The notes under the pieces: generated by a model | The model's database searches: none | Told to the model about the DNA's origin: nothing | Seen by the model: the letters and a program-made list of their open reading frames with translations, nothing else | Assembly (NCBI RefSeq): GCF_004405105.1 | Contig: NZ_SORW01000007.1 | Span: 1-64,000 of the forward strand | DNA: 64,000 nucleotides | DNA from: Jeotgalibacillus sp. R-1-5s-1 | GTDB taxonomy: Bacteria > Bacillota > Bacilli > Bacillales > Jeotgalibacillaceae | Direction of reading: 5' to 3' | Position numbers and translations under genes: made by a program | In this document: positions 17,696-27,344 of the stretch, one piece after another | Layout: every line of letters starts with the position of its first letter | Numbering within the stretch: the first letter of the stretch is position 1

Positions 17696-17712
17696 AATAG
17701 TATCATACTATT
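17696..17712. promoter_or_regulatory. Palindrome upstream of sinR, candidate operator
   Basis: AATAGTAT-C-ATACTATT is a perfect 8-1-8 palindrome. On the minus strand it overlaps a TATGAT (-10-like) element (17702-17707), 41-57 bases before the sinR start. Position suggests an autoregulatory operator; the protein that binds it is not known. Confidence 0.4.
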
Positions 17713-18021
17713 TGAAAAAGACTACTATAACGCACGAATTTCGACAGGTTTTTTTCGGGAAATAGAGGGAATGCTTGGTATCAATGGTTTTGTCCGTTCT
17801 TCTCAATGAATTATTTGTTGAATTAATGCAGACATGGGTCAACTGAGTGTTATCTATAGTAAACTTATCCCTTTTAAATATTTTACAACTAAAATGTATT
17901 TTTTTACAATAAGGAAAGTATAATGTGTTGAAAATTTTATTTCTTTTATGCGGTGACGTGTAAAATATGGTACGATTAAACCACTATTTTTCAAATGGGA
18001 AATGATCTGGAGTGATTCATA
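17713..18021. other. A+T-rich spacer between sinR and yerA
   Basis: Divergent promoters for sinR (minus) and yerA (plus) must lie here. TTGAAA (17928-17933) and TACGAT (about 17969) are candidate elements for yerA but their spacing is poor. No gene, RNA motif or repeat array is seen. Confidence 0.5.
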
Positions 18022-19755
18022 ATGGAACAGCGATTTCCGTGGAAAATCAATCATTTGCGTTCACATACATCTGTCCTTGAAGGTAAGAAAGCGCCGGCCA
18101 TTCTGATCCGGGATGCGAATTATTTAAATTCTTCTTTGCATCAATGGGTGAAGGGAAACATTTGGATTGATCAGGACCGGATTATCTATACAGGCAGTGC
18201 TTTGCCTGAAAATACAGCAGGCACAGAAATGATTCATGCTGAAGGAAAATATGTGGTACCCGGCTACATTGAGCCACACGTTCATCCGTTTCAACTATAT
18301 AATCCACATAGCTTTGCAGCGTATGCAGCACAAAGAGGAACGACCTCGTTTATCCAGGATAATTTGATGCTGCTTTTATTAACACGAAAAAAGAAAGCGC
18401 TTCCTTTTATGCAGCAGTTTAAAAAATCCCCTCTCTCTTTTTACTGGTGGAGCCGCCTTGATTCACAGACGGAACTGAACCGGGAAGAGGATTACTTCAC
18501 TAATGGAGAAATCAGGGCATGGCTGGACGATCCAAGCGTGCTCCTTGCAGGTGAACTGACAGCATGGCCAAAGCTCGTGGAAGGGGATGACCTTCTGTTG
18601 AGCTGGGTGCAGGAGGCGAGACTTCGTTATAAGCGTGTGGAAGGTCATTTACCGGGCGCCTCAGAAAAGACCATTGCTAAAATGACGCTGCTTGGTATAA
18701 CGGGTGATCATGAGGCGATGACTGGAGATGAAGCCTGGACGAGACTGGAACAGGGCCTTGCTGTTACGCTCAGACATTCCTCCATACGTCCGGATCTGCC
18801 TAAGCTGATTCGTGAACTGAAGGAAAAGGGACTGCGCTCTTTCGATTCACTCATGATGACGACCGACGGCTCAACACCTTCTTTTTATGCAGATGGCGTG
18901 ATGGACAGGCTGGTTCACATCGCTATTGAAGAAGGAATAGATCCAATCGAAGCGTATCACATGGCCTCCTATTCGATTGCAAAATATTATCGTCTTGAAT
19001 ATATGCAGGGGATGATTGCAACGGGACGCCTTGCCACGCTGAATATATTGTCAGATCCGAGTGAGCCCAATCCGGAATCCGTACTGTCAAAAGGAAAGTG
19101 GATCAAGCGTGATGGTGTAAAGGTTGAGCAGTCGTTTACACCGGACTGGTCGGAAATCGCAGCACTGGAGCTGGACTGGACGTTAAGCGAGGATGATCTT
19201 CAGTTCTCCATGCCATGCGGAATTGATATGGTCAATAACGTGATTACAAAACCGTATTCCATCACCATGGATGCGAGCGGTGAAGAGCTGCCGAGATCAA
19301 AGGATGAGTCCTTTCTAATGCTGGTAGACCGTGATGGTAAATGGAAAATCTGTACTTTGATTAAAGGATTTGCGAAAAATCTTGGCGGACTGGCATCATC
19401 ATTTTCAAGCTCAGGAGACATCCTGCTGATTGGTAAAAGTAAAAAAGATATGCTGCAAGCATTTGAAAGAATGAAGGCGTTAAAAGGCGGAATCGTTATC
19501 ACAAACGGCGGGGAAGTACAGCTTGAAATCCCGTTGTCCTTAGGTGGAGTCATGTCTGAAAAGCCGATGGACGAATTGATTCCTGAGGAAAGAAAATTAA
19601 GGGAAGTGCTAAGGGACGCCGGATACCAATTCGATGATCCGGTTTATACGCTGCTATTCCTATGCTCGACCCATTTACCGTATTTAAGGATTACCCAGCG
19701 CGGGATCTATGATGTGAAAAAGAAAACGGTACTCTTTCCAACGATAATGCGTTAA
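18022..19755 (+). CDS. yerA: Adenine deaminase-like amidohydrolase (YerA-like)
   Basis: The 577-residue protein belongs to the AdeC branch of the amidohydrolase superfamily. The metal-binding HxH is seen in VPGYIEPHVHPFQ (near residue 89); VEGHLPGASEK near residue 210 and GITGDHEAMTG near residue 227 match adenine deaminase signatures. The position before yerC-pcrB-pcrA-ligA matches B. subtilis yerA. Where classical adenine deaminases have a DD motif this protein reads TTDGSTP, so its true substrate may differ from adenine. A GGAG site precedes the ATG. Confidence 0.85.
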   Translation: MEQRFPWKINHLRSHTSVLEGKKAPAILIRDANYLNSSLHQWVKGNIWIDQDRIIYTGSALPENTAGTEMIHAEGKYVVPGYIEPHVHPFQLYNPHSFAAYAAQRGTTSFIQDNLMLLLLTRKKKALPFMQQFKKSPLSFYWWSRLDSQTELNREEDYFTNGEIRAWLDDPSVLLAGELTAWPKLVEGDDLLLSWVQEARLRYKRVEGHLPGASEKTIAKMTLLGITGDHEAMTGDEAWTRLEQGLAVTLRHSSIRPDLPKLIRELKEKGLRSFDSLMMTTDGSTPSFYADGVMDRLVHIAIEEGIDPIEAYHMASYSIAKYYRLEYMQGMIATGRLATLNILSDPSEPNPESVLSKGKWIKRDGVKVEQSFTPDWSEIAALELDWTLSEDDLQFSMPCGIDMVNNVITKPYSITMDASGEELPRSKDESFLMLVDRDGKWKICTLIKGFAKNLGGLASSFSSSGDILLIGKSKKDMLQAFERMKALKGGIVITNGGEVQLEIPLSLGGVMSEKPMDELIPEERKLREVLRDAGYQFDDPVYTLLFLCSTHLPYLRITQRGIYDVKKKTVLFPTIMR

Positions 19756-19817
19756 AATGTAAAAGAGATCATGATATTTTGATTCTGCAATCTATAAAAA
19801 GGAGCTGTATCTGCCAG

Positions 19818-20126
19818 ATGCAAATCGATAAATTAAGAGGAAAAGAACTGGATCAGCTTTGTGAAGCCGTTCTTTCACTAAAAGATATAGATGAAGCCTA
19901 CCGTTTCTTTGATGACCTATGTACAATAAATGAAATTCAGTCATTGGCCCAGCGCCTCGAGGTAGCCCGTATGCTGCGCGAAGGCAATACGTATCATAAA
20001 ATTGAAACACAGACAGGCGCAAGTACCGCAACCATCTCCCGCGTGAAACGCTGTCTTAATTATGGAAATGACACGTATGCTATGGTGCTTGAGCGTGTGC
20101 ACAGCGATAAAAAAGAAGAAGAGTAA
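19818..20126 (+). CDS. yerC: YerC/TrpR-family DNA-binding protein
   Basis: The 102-residue protein contains a TrpR-like helix-turn-helix: LAQRLEVARMLREGNTYHKI followed by TGASTATISRVKRCL (residues 45-80), very close to B. subtilis YerC. The frame opens at 19779 but similarity starts at MQIDKLRG; the ATG at 19818 is chosen although AAGGAG lies 13 bases away, a long spacing with no in-frame alternative between. It sits between yerA and pcrB as in Bacillus. Targets are unknown. Confidence 0.88.
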   Translation: MQIDKLRGKELDQLCEAVLSLKDIDEAYRFFDDLCTINEIQSLAQRLEVARMLREGNTYHKIETQTGASTATISRVKRCLNYGNDTYAMVLERVHSDKKEEE

Positions 20127-20130
20127 GACA

Positions 20131-20160
20131 TGAGACCGGCTTAGAGCCGGTCTATTTTTA
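20131..20160 (+). terminator. Terminator after yerC
   Basis: AGACCGGC pairs with GCCGGTCT around TTAGA, followed by ATTTTTAT. Confidence 0.85.
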
Positions 20161-20227
20161 TGGAGTTTTGGGGATTGGGGTAAACTAATTTTCCGACTCC
20201 GTTCCGGGCTAGGTCGAATGATATTGA

Positions 20228-20480
20228 ACTTTCAAATTCTCCACGGACCTGACGAATTGTTGCCGGTAGCTGACGAACTCGTGCCATAACCTCACGAACT
20301 CTCCCCAGCTAATTTAACGTTCCACACATCATTCCGAAGTAGTTCAAATGACACAAACCTCACAAACTTTCCGCGGACCTCACGAATTGTTGTGGGCACC
20401 TGACGAACTCGTGTCATAACCTCACGAACTCTACGGCTAACCTCACAAACTCCGCCCGCAACCTCACGAACTCTCCTCCC
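20228..20480. repeat. Degenerate tandem array, 21-bp period (word CTCACGAACTC)
   Basis: Units of the form CTSACGAAYTS start at 20249, 20270, 20291, then 20359, 20379, 20400, 20421, 20442 and 20463, with 21-bp steps except one of 20. A weaker copy starts near 20229. A three-unit block (20241-20302) recurs at 20371-20432 with high identity and a 130-bp offset, so the array has itself been partly duplicated. It fills most of the yerC-pcrB spacer. No hairpin or coding frame explains it. Confidence 0.8.
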
Positions 20481-20534
20481 CACATCTCTATCCCAACCAC
20501 ATTCCTTCCCGCACTTTAAGACATCCACATTCGG

Positions 20535-20543
20535 TGCTATAAT
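20535..20543 (+). promoter_or_regulatory. Extended -10 promoter of pcrB-pcrA-ligA-camS
   Basis: TGCTATAAT (20535-20543) is an extended -10 (TGnTATAAT). No good -35 is visible, which extended -10 promoters tolerate. It lies 36 bases before the pcrB start. Confidence 0.6.
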
Positions 20544-20579
20544 AGTACGGATAATGAAGGCTCGAATGGAGGATTTGGC

Positions 20580-21257
20580 ATGTACGATGTCCGGGAGTGG
20601 AAGCATGTATTCAAACTGGACCCTAATAAAGAAATATCAGATGAGGCATTGGAAGCGATTTGTGAATCCGGAACGGACGCTGTGATGGTGGGCGGTTCTG
20701 ATGGTATCACACTCGACAATGTGCTAGATCTGATGGCAAGAGTTCGCAGATATACGGTTCCTTGTGTGCTGGAGGTTTCGACGCTTGAATCGATTACACC
20801 GGGATATGATTTATATTTTATTCCGACCGTCCTGAACACGCAGGATCCGAAGTGGATCACAGGGCTGCATCATGAGGCGATTAAGGAGCATGGTGACCTG
20901 ATGAACTGGGAAGAACTTTTAGCTGAAGGATATGTGATTTTGAACCCGGATTGCAAAGCGGCAAGCCTGACAAATGCAGAGGTACCGAAATGTGACGAAG
21001 ATGTCATTGCCTATGCACGTATGGCCGAGCGCTTGTTTTCGCTTCCGGTTTTTTATATGGAATACAGCGGGATGTACGGTGACCCGAAGCTTGTTGAAAA
21101 GGTCAGCCGTGAGCTTGAATCTGCAGTGTTATTTTACGGCGGGGGAATCCGTTCTGTAAAAGAGGCAAAGGAAATGGCTGAACATGCTGATGTCATTGTC
21201 GTCGGAAACATTATTTATGAGAATCTAAATGAGGCGTTAAAAACAGTTTTAAAATAA
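20580..21257 (+). CDS. pcrB: Heptaprenylglyceryl phosphate synthase PcrB
   Basis: PcrB (225 residues) is a TIM-barrel prenyltransferase that joins glycerol-1-phosphate to heptaprenyl diphosphate in Bacillales. Phosphate-binding segments are MVGGSDGIT near residue 36, YMEYSGMYG near residue 159 and YGGGIRS near residue 186; KLDP near residue 12 is a conserved active-site segment. Length fits bacterial PcrB. It directly precedes pcrA, as in B. subtilis. Confidence 0.95.
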   Translation: MYDVREWKHVFKLDPNKEISDEALEAICESGTDAVMVGGSDGITLDNVLDLMARVRRYTVPCVLEVSTLESITPGYDLYFIPTVLNTQDPKWITGLHHEAIKEHGDLMNWEELLAEGYVILNPDCKAASLTNAEVPKCDEDVIAYARMAERLFSLPVFYMEYSGMYGDPKLVEKVSRELESAVLFYGGGIRSVKEAKEMAEHADVIVVGNIIYENLNEALKTVLK

Positions 21258-21315
21258 ATGCCGCAAACAGACAAGTTACGATATAATAAGAACAAATGTT
21301 CGAGGTGGTGCGATT

Positions 21316-23544
21316 ATGCAATTTTTAACTGACCGGCTTTTAAATGGAATGAACCCTGAGCAGGCGAGAGCAATTAAAGCAACGGAAGGCCCGCTTTTAA
21401 TTATGGCAGGTGCCGGATCCGGGAAGACTAGAGTACTGACACACAGGATTGCGTATTTGATGATAGAAAAAGGGGTTGCTCCTTACAATATTCTGGCGAT
21501 CACTTTTACCAACAAAGCCGCCCGTGAAATGAAAAACCGTGTCGGCAGCATCCTCGGAGGTGCTTCTGAGGATGTCTGGATTTCCACTTTTCACTCCATG
21601 TGTGTGAGGATTTTACGAAGAGACATTGACCGTATTGGCTATAACCGTAATTTTACGATTCTCGATTCTACGGATCAGCAGTCTGTTATTAAAGCGATTC
21701 TGAAAGATAAAAACCTGGATCCGAAAAAATTTGATCCAAGAGGTATTCTGGCAGCGATCAGTTCGGCAAAAAATGAACTGACGACGCCTGAGCAGTTTGC
21801 CAAAGATGCAGGAAGCTATTACGACCAGACAATCAGCGAGGTATTCACTGAATACCAGCGCCGTTTGAGAAAGAATTCTGCGCTTGATTTTGATGACCTG
21901 ATTATGCAGACGATTCATTTATTTGAGCGTGTCCCTGAAGTGCTTGAGAATTATCAGCGAAAATTCCAGTATATTCACGTGGACGAGTATCAGGATACGA
22001 ACCGCGCGCAGTATTTACTTGTAAAGTTGTTGGCGTCACGCTTTAAAAATCTATGTGTTGTAGGGGATTCTGACCAGTCGATTTATCGCTGGCGCGGGGC
22101 TGATATTACGAATATCCTGTCATTTGAAAAGGATTATCCGAACGCAACGGTTATCCTTCTGGAACAGAATTACCGCTCTACAGAAAACATTCTGGATGCT
22201 GCGAATGCTGTTATCAAAAACAATCCGAACCGGAAACCGAAAAACCTGTGGACGGATAAAAAGGGCGGTCAGAAAATCACCTATTACCGTGCCGACAGCG
22301 AGCAGGGAGAAGGTCAGTTTGTAGCGGGGAAAATCAATGAACTTGTGCGATCCGGAGCCCGCAAACCGTCTGATTTTGCGATTCTTTACCGTACAAACGC
22401 CCAGTCCCGTGTGATGGAGGAAGTACTCATGAAATCAAACATTGAGTACACGATCGTCGGCGGCACGAAGTTCTATGACAGAAAAGAAATCAAGGATTTG
22501 CTTGCCTACCTTCGCTTAATCGCGAATCCTGACGACGATATCAGTCTGACCCGTGTGATTAACGTACCGAAAAGAGGGGTAGGCTCAACGTCTGTCGATA
22601 AAATAGCGAATTATGCGCGTGATAACGATATGTCTATGTTTGAGGCGATTGGTCTGGCTGATTTCGTTGGTCTGAGCGGAAAAGCAGCAAAGGCGGTGCT
22701 TGAATTCAGGGAACTGATTCAGAATATGACGCAAATGCAGGAGTATTTGTCCGTCACTGAGCTGGTTGAGGATATTTTAGAGAAGTCAGGTTACCGCGAA
22801 GCGCTGCAGGCTGAAAAAACAATTGAAGCACAGAGCCGTCTCGAAAACATTGATGAATTTCTATCTGTTACAAAAGCGTTTGAGCAAGCCAATGATGACA
22901 AGAGTCTGATTGCTTTTCTGACGGATCTCGCGCTTGTGGCGGATATTGATCAGCTTGACAAAGATGATGCACCACTCGATGCTGTCACGCTTATGACGCT
23001 TCACTCAGCCAAGGGACTTGAGTTCCCTGTTGTCTTTTTAATGGGACTTGAGGAAGGGGTTTTCCCTCACAGCCGTTCTCTGATGGAGGAAGTGGAGATG
23101 GAAGAGGAGCGCCGCCTTGCCTATGTTGGGATTACGCGTGCTGAAGAGGAACTGTTTATTACGAATGCCCAGATGAGAACGCTGTTTGGACGCACGAATA
23201 TGAACCCTGTTTCAAGGTTTATTGCTGAGATCCCATCTGAACTTCTTGAGGAACCGATGAAAAAGGAAGCCAACCCGTTTGGTCTTGGTGGATCACCGCG
23301 ACCATCTGCACAACCGCGTAAAGCACCAGTGCGCCGTCCGGTTCAGCGGACAACAGGCGGCAGTGATATCGGCTGGAGCGTCGGAGATAAAGCGCAGCAC
23401 GGTAAATGGGGAACAGGCACCGTAGTCAGTGTCAAAGGTGAAGGCGACTCCATGGAGCTTGATATCGCATTTCCAAGCCCGACCGGCATTAAACGTCTGC
23501 TTGCCAAGTTTGCACCGGTTACGAAGGTAAGCGGCTTTCAATAA
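21316..23544 (+). CDS. pcrA: ATP-dependent DNA helicase PcrA
   Basis: PcrA (742 residues) is a UvrD-type superfamily 1A 3'-5' helicase for repair and rolling-circle replication. Motifs are seen in order: Q motif NPEQARAI, Walker [11 protein letters not shown] near residue 33, [10 protein letters not shown], Walker B VDEYQDTN near residue 222, [20 protein letters not shown], and the C-terminal [14 protein letters not shown] and VGITRAEE. A proline/arginine-rich linker and a C-terminal Tudor-like segment ([17 protein letters not shown]) follow. GAGGTGG precedes the ATG. Confidence 0.97.
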   Translation: MQFLTDRLLNGMNPEQARAIKATEGPLLIMAGAGSGKTRVLTHRIAYLMIEKGVAPYNILAITFTNKAAREMKNRVGSILGGASEDVWISTFHSMCVRILRRDIDRIGYNRNFTILDSTDQQSVIKAILKDKNLDPKKFDPRGILAAISSAKNELTTPEQFAKDAGSYYDQTISEVFTEYQRRLRKNSALDFDDLIMQTIHLFERVPEVLENYQRKFQYIHVDEYQDTNRAQYLLVKLLASRFKNLCVVGDSDQSIYRWRGADITNILSFEKDYPNATVILLEQNYRSTENILDAANAVIKNNPNRKPKNLWTDKKGGQKITYYRADSEQGEGQFVAGKINELVRSGARKPSDFAILYRTNAQSRVMEEVLMKSNIEYTIVGGTKFYDRKEIKDLLAYLRLIANPDDDISLTRVINVPKRGVGSTSVDKIANYARDNDMSMFEAIGLADFVGLSGKAAKAVLEFRELIQNMTQMQEYLSVTELVEDILEKSGYREALQAEKTIEAQSRLENIDEFLSVTKAFEQANDDKSLIAFLTDLALVADIDQLDKDDAPLDAVTLMTLHSAKGLEFPVVFLMGLEEGVFPHSRSLMEEVEMEEERRLAYVGITRAEEELFITNAQMRTLFGRTNMNPVSRFIAEIPSELLEEPMKKEANPFGLGGSPRPSAQPRKAPVRRPVQRTTGGSDIGWSVGDKAQHGKWGTGTVVSVKGEGDSMELDIAFPSPTGIKRLLAKFAPVTKVSGFQ

Positions 23545-23573
23545 AAACGCCCGTTTATAACGGGTGTTTTTAT
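23541..23573 (+). terminator. Intercistronic terminator between pcrA and ligA
   Basis: AAAACGCCCGTT pairs with AACGGGTGTTTT around TATA and ends in a T-run. It starts at the pcrA stop codon, so ligA probably gets only read-through or has its own promoter. Confidence 0.75.
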
Positions 23574-23618
23574 TGAAAGCCGGATCATCTTGTTAATACA
23601 ATGTAAACCATCCAATGA

Positions 23619-25649
<2,031 letters not shown>

Positions 25650-25655
25650 CATTTC

Positions 25656-26870
25656 ATGAAAAAGTGGATAGCCGCAGTAACGGGTGCTTCCTTGCTGCTG
25701 GGAGGGTGTATGCCATCTTTTCAGCAGGAAGATGAGGTTATCCAGGAGAACGCGCCGGAGGAATCGGAAGAACAGACTGTCATCATTCCAAACTTCCAGA
25801 TATCTGACGAATATTACCGGACCTTATTACCATACGAACCATCCCCTTCACGCGGAATGGTCGTGAATAATCTGCAGACGAATTACGATATTGCAGAATT
25901 TGAAAGTGGACTGATGCGTGTTGCGCAGCAGAACTTTGATCCTGAAACGCACTTCTTTCAGGCGGGACAGTTTCTAGACAGTGATACGATTACAAGCTGG
26001 TTAAACCGTGAGTTTACCGATGCTCAGCTTCAGGAGTACGAGATGGAGCCTGAAGAAAATGTCGGGTTGAACCCGGTTGATGCCGGTGGAGAAAATCGAG
26101 AGCAGCGGGCGAAGGAAAGTCCGATCTATTTAGCGCACATTCTTGAGCATAACTACTTTGTGAAATCTGAAGAAGATGAGTCAAAGGTAAGGCTCGGTGG
26201 TGTTGTGCTTGGGCTTGCGATGAATTCTGTTTACTACTATCAGAACGATAATGATCCATTCGGTCCAACATTTGAGGAGCCGATTCCTGATGCTGAGATT
26301 GAAGAGCAGGGAAGACAAATGGCGCAGGAAGTACTTCAGCGCATCCGTCAAATGGCTGCAGATGATCCGGAAAAAGCAGCGCTGGCTGATGTACCGGTCA
26401 CGATTGCATTATTTAAGCAGGAGCCGAGAACGACTGTGATTCCTGGTAACTTCATTGGTTACGCGTCAGCAGACGGTGGCAGCAATGAGCTTGGCAGCTG
26501 GAATGAAATGAATGAAAACTATGTGTTATTCCCTTCATCAGAAGCGCAGGAAAACTACCGGGATGACGAAACAGCATTCCTGAATTTCAAGCAGGATGTG
26601 GAAACGTATTTCCCTAATTTCAATAGTGTTATTGGAACAGGATTATACCGGGGAGATCAGCTGGAGAATCTGAAAATTGACATTCCAATTCAATTTTACG
26701 GAAAATCAGAGATTATCGGATTTACACAGTATGTAGCCGGACGTCTTGTTGATTTGTTCCCTGAGTATTTTGATATTGAGGTGAGCATTACGTCAATTAA
26801 TGGTCCTGAGGCACTGATTATTAAGGAACCGAATGAGACAGAGCCGTTTGTTCATATTTATGAGCAGTGA
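25656..26870 (+). CDS. camS: CamS family lipoprotein
   Basis: The 404-residue protein starts with a lipoprotein signal peptide: KK, a hydrophobic core, and lipobox LLGGC with the lipidated cysteine at residue 18. The rest matches the CamS/YerH family, in which enterococcal members give rise to sex-pheromone peptides from the signal peptide; the function of the mature protein is unknown. It follows ligA by six bases, as in B. subtilis (yerH), and ends the cluster. Confidence 0.92.
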   Translation: MKKWIAAVTGASLLLGGCMPSFQQEDEVIQENAPEESEEQTVIIPNFQISDEYYRTLLPYEPSPSRGMVVNNLQTNYDIAEFESGLMRVAQQNFDPETHFFQAGQFLDSDTITSWLNREFTDAQLQEYEMEPEENVGLNPVDAGGENREQRAKESPIYLAHILEHNYFVKSEEDESKVRLGGVVLGLAMNSVYYYQNDNDPFGPTFEEPIPDAEIEEQGRQMAQEVLQRIRQMAADDPEKAALADVPVTIALFKQEPRTTVIPGNFIGYASADGGSNELGSWNEMNENYVLFPSSEAQENYRDDETAFLNFKQDVETYFPNFNSVIGTGLYRGDQLENLKIDIPIQFYGKSEIIGFTQYVAGRLVDLFPEYFDIEVSITSINGPEALIIKEPNETEPFVHIYEQ

Positions 26871-26894
26871 TGGTTAGTTGGTTTTTGCAAAACC

Positions 26895-27008
26895 GGGCCG
26901 GTGGACATCCTCCGCTTTCCGTGGCCGGGCGGTGAACCCCTTGTGCTTCGCACAATGGTTTCACCTGACCCTTTCCGCCACAGGAGTCTGCGGATGTCCC
27001 CCGGCCCT
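26895..27008. repeat. Dispersed long palindromic element, copy 2
   Basis: Outer arms GGGCCGGTGGACATCC and GGATGTCCCCCGGCCC are near-perfect inverted repeats enclosing CGCTTTCCGTGG, GGCGGTGA, an inner TTGTGC-TTC-GCACAA hairpin, TCACCTGA and CAGGAGTCTGCGG. It belongs to the same family as the elements at 6174 and 35449. It follows camS closely. Confidence 0.8.
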
Positions 27009-27045
27009 TTTAGTTGTTTTGAAATAAGTCAGTGTGTGAAAATGA

Positions 27046-27243
27046 TTCTGTTGTTTGCCTTGAATTTTCTGTTGTTAGCTTAGTCACTTCTGTTGCTAGG
27101 AAGTCACATTTTGTCGCTAGGCTGTTGAAGATGACATGATATGTTGATAGCAGGGGAATTTCTGTTGAAAGGCACTTGATATTTGTCGATAGAACGATTT
27201 GTTTTGTTAATAGGGGAACAACTTCTGTTGATAGCTTTCATAA
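27046..27243. repeat. Degenerate tandem array, 21-bp period (word TTCTGTTGATAGC)
   Basis: Units start at 27046, 27067, 27088, 27109, 27139, 27160, 27181, 27202 and 27223. All steps are exactly 21 bp apart from one of 30. Each unit begins with a variant of TTCTGTTGATAG. It fills the spacer between the camS-side palindrome and the terminator ahead of glgP. Confidence 0.85.
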
Positions 27244-27303
27244 AAGAATCTCCAGGATTCCGAAAGTATGCTCCTCCAAAACTAATATTGTTCCGGTTCA
27301 ATA

Positions 27304-27341
27304 TAAAAGGCTGAGACAGCAACGCTGTCTCAGCCTTTTTC
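27304..27341. terminator. Terminator of the glg operon (bidirectional)
   Basis: AAAGGCTGAGACAGC pairs perfectly with GCTGTCTCAGCCTTT (15 bp, loop AAC), with T-rich sequence on both strands. On minus it follows the glgP stop. Confidence 0.92.
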
Positions 27342-27344
27342 CAT

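Noticed and set aside
20228-20480. CRISPR array
   Set aside because: The units are only 21 bp from start to start and the parts between words are themselves related; CRISPR repeats are 23-47 bp, nearly identical, with unique spacers of about 30 bp. No cas genes are present.
20292-20606. 104-residue minus-strand frame across the yerC-pcrB spacer
   Set aside because: Its apparent repeated residues (REV motifs) come from the 21-bp DNA array, since 21 is a multiple of three; it overlaps the pcrB start and has no ribosome site.
26901-27083. 60-residue frame on the camS-side repeat
   Set aside because: It lies on the palindromic element and the start of the 21-bp array; no ribosome site and no protein-like composition.
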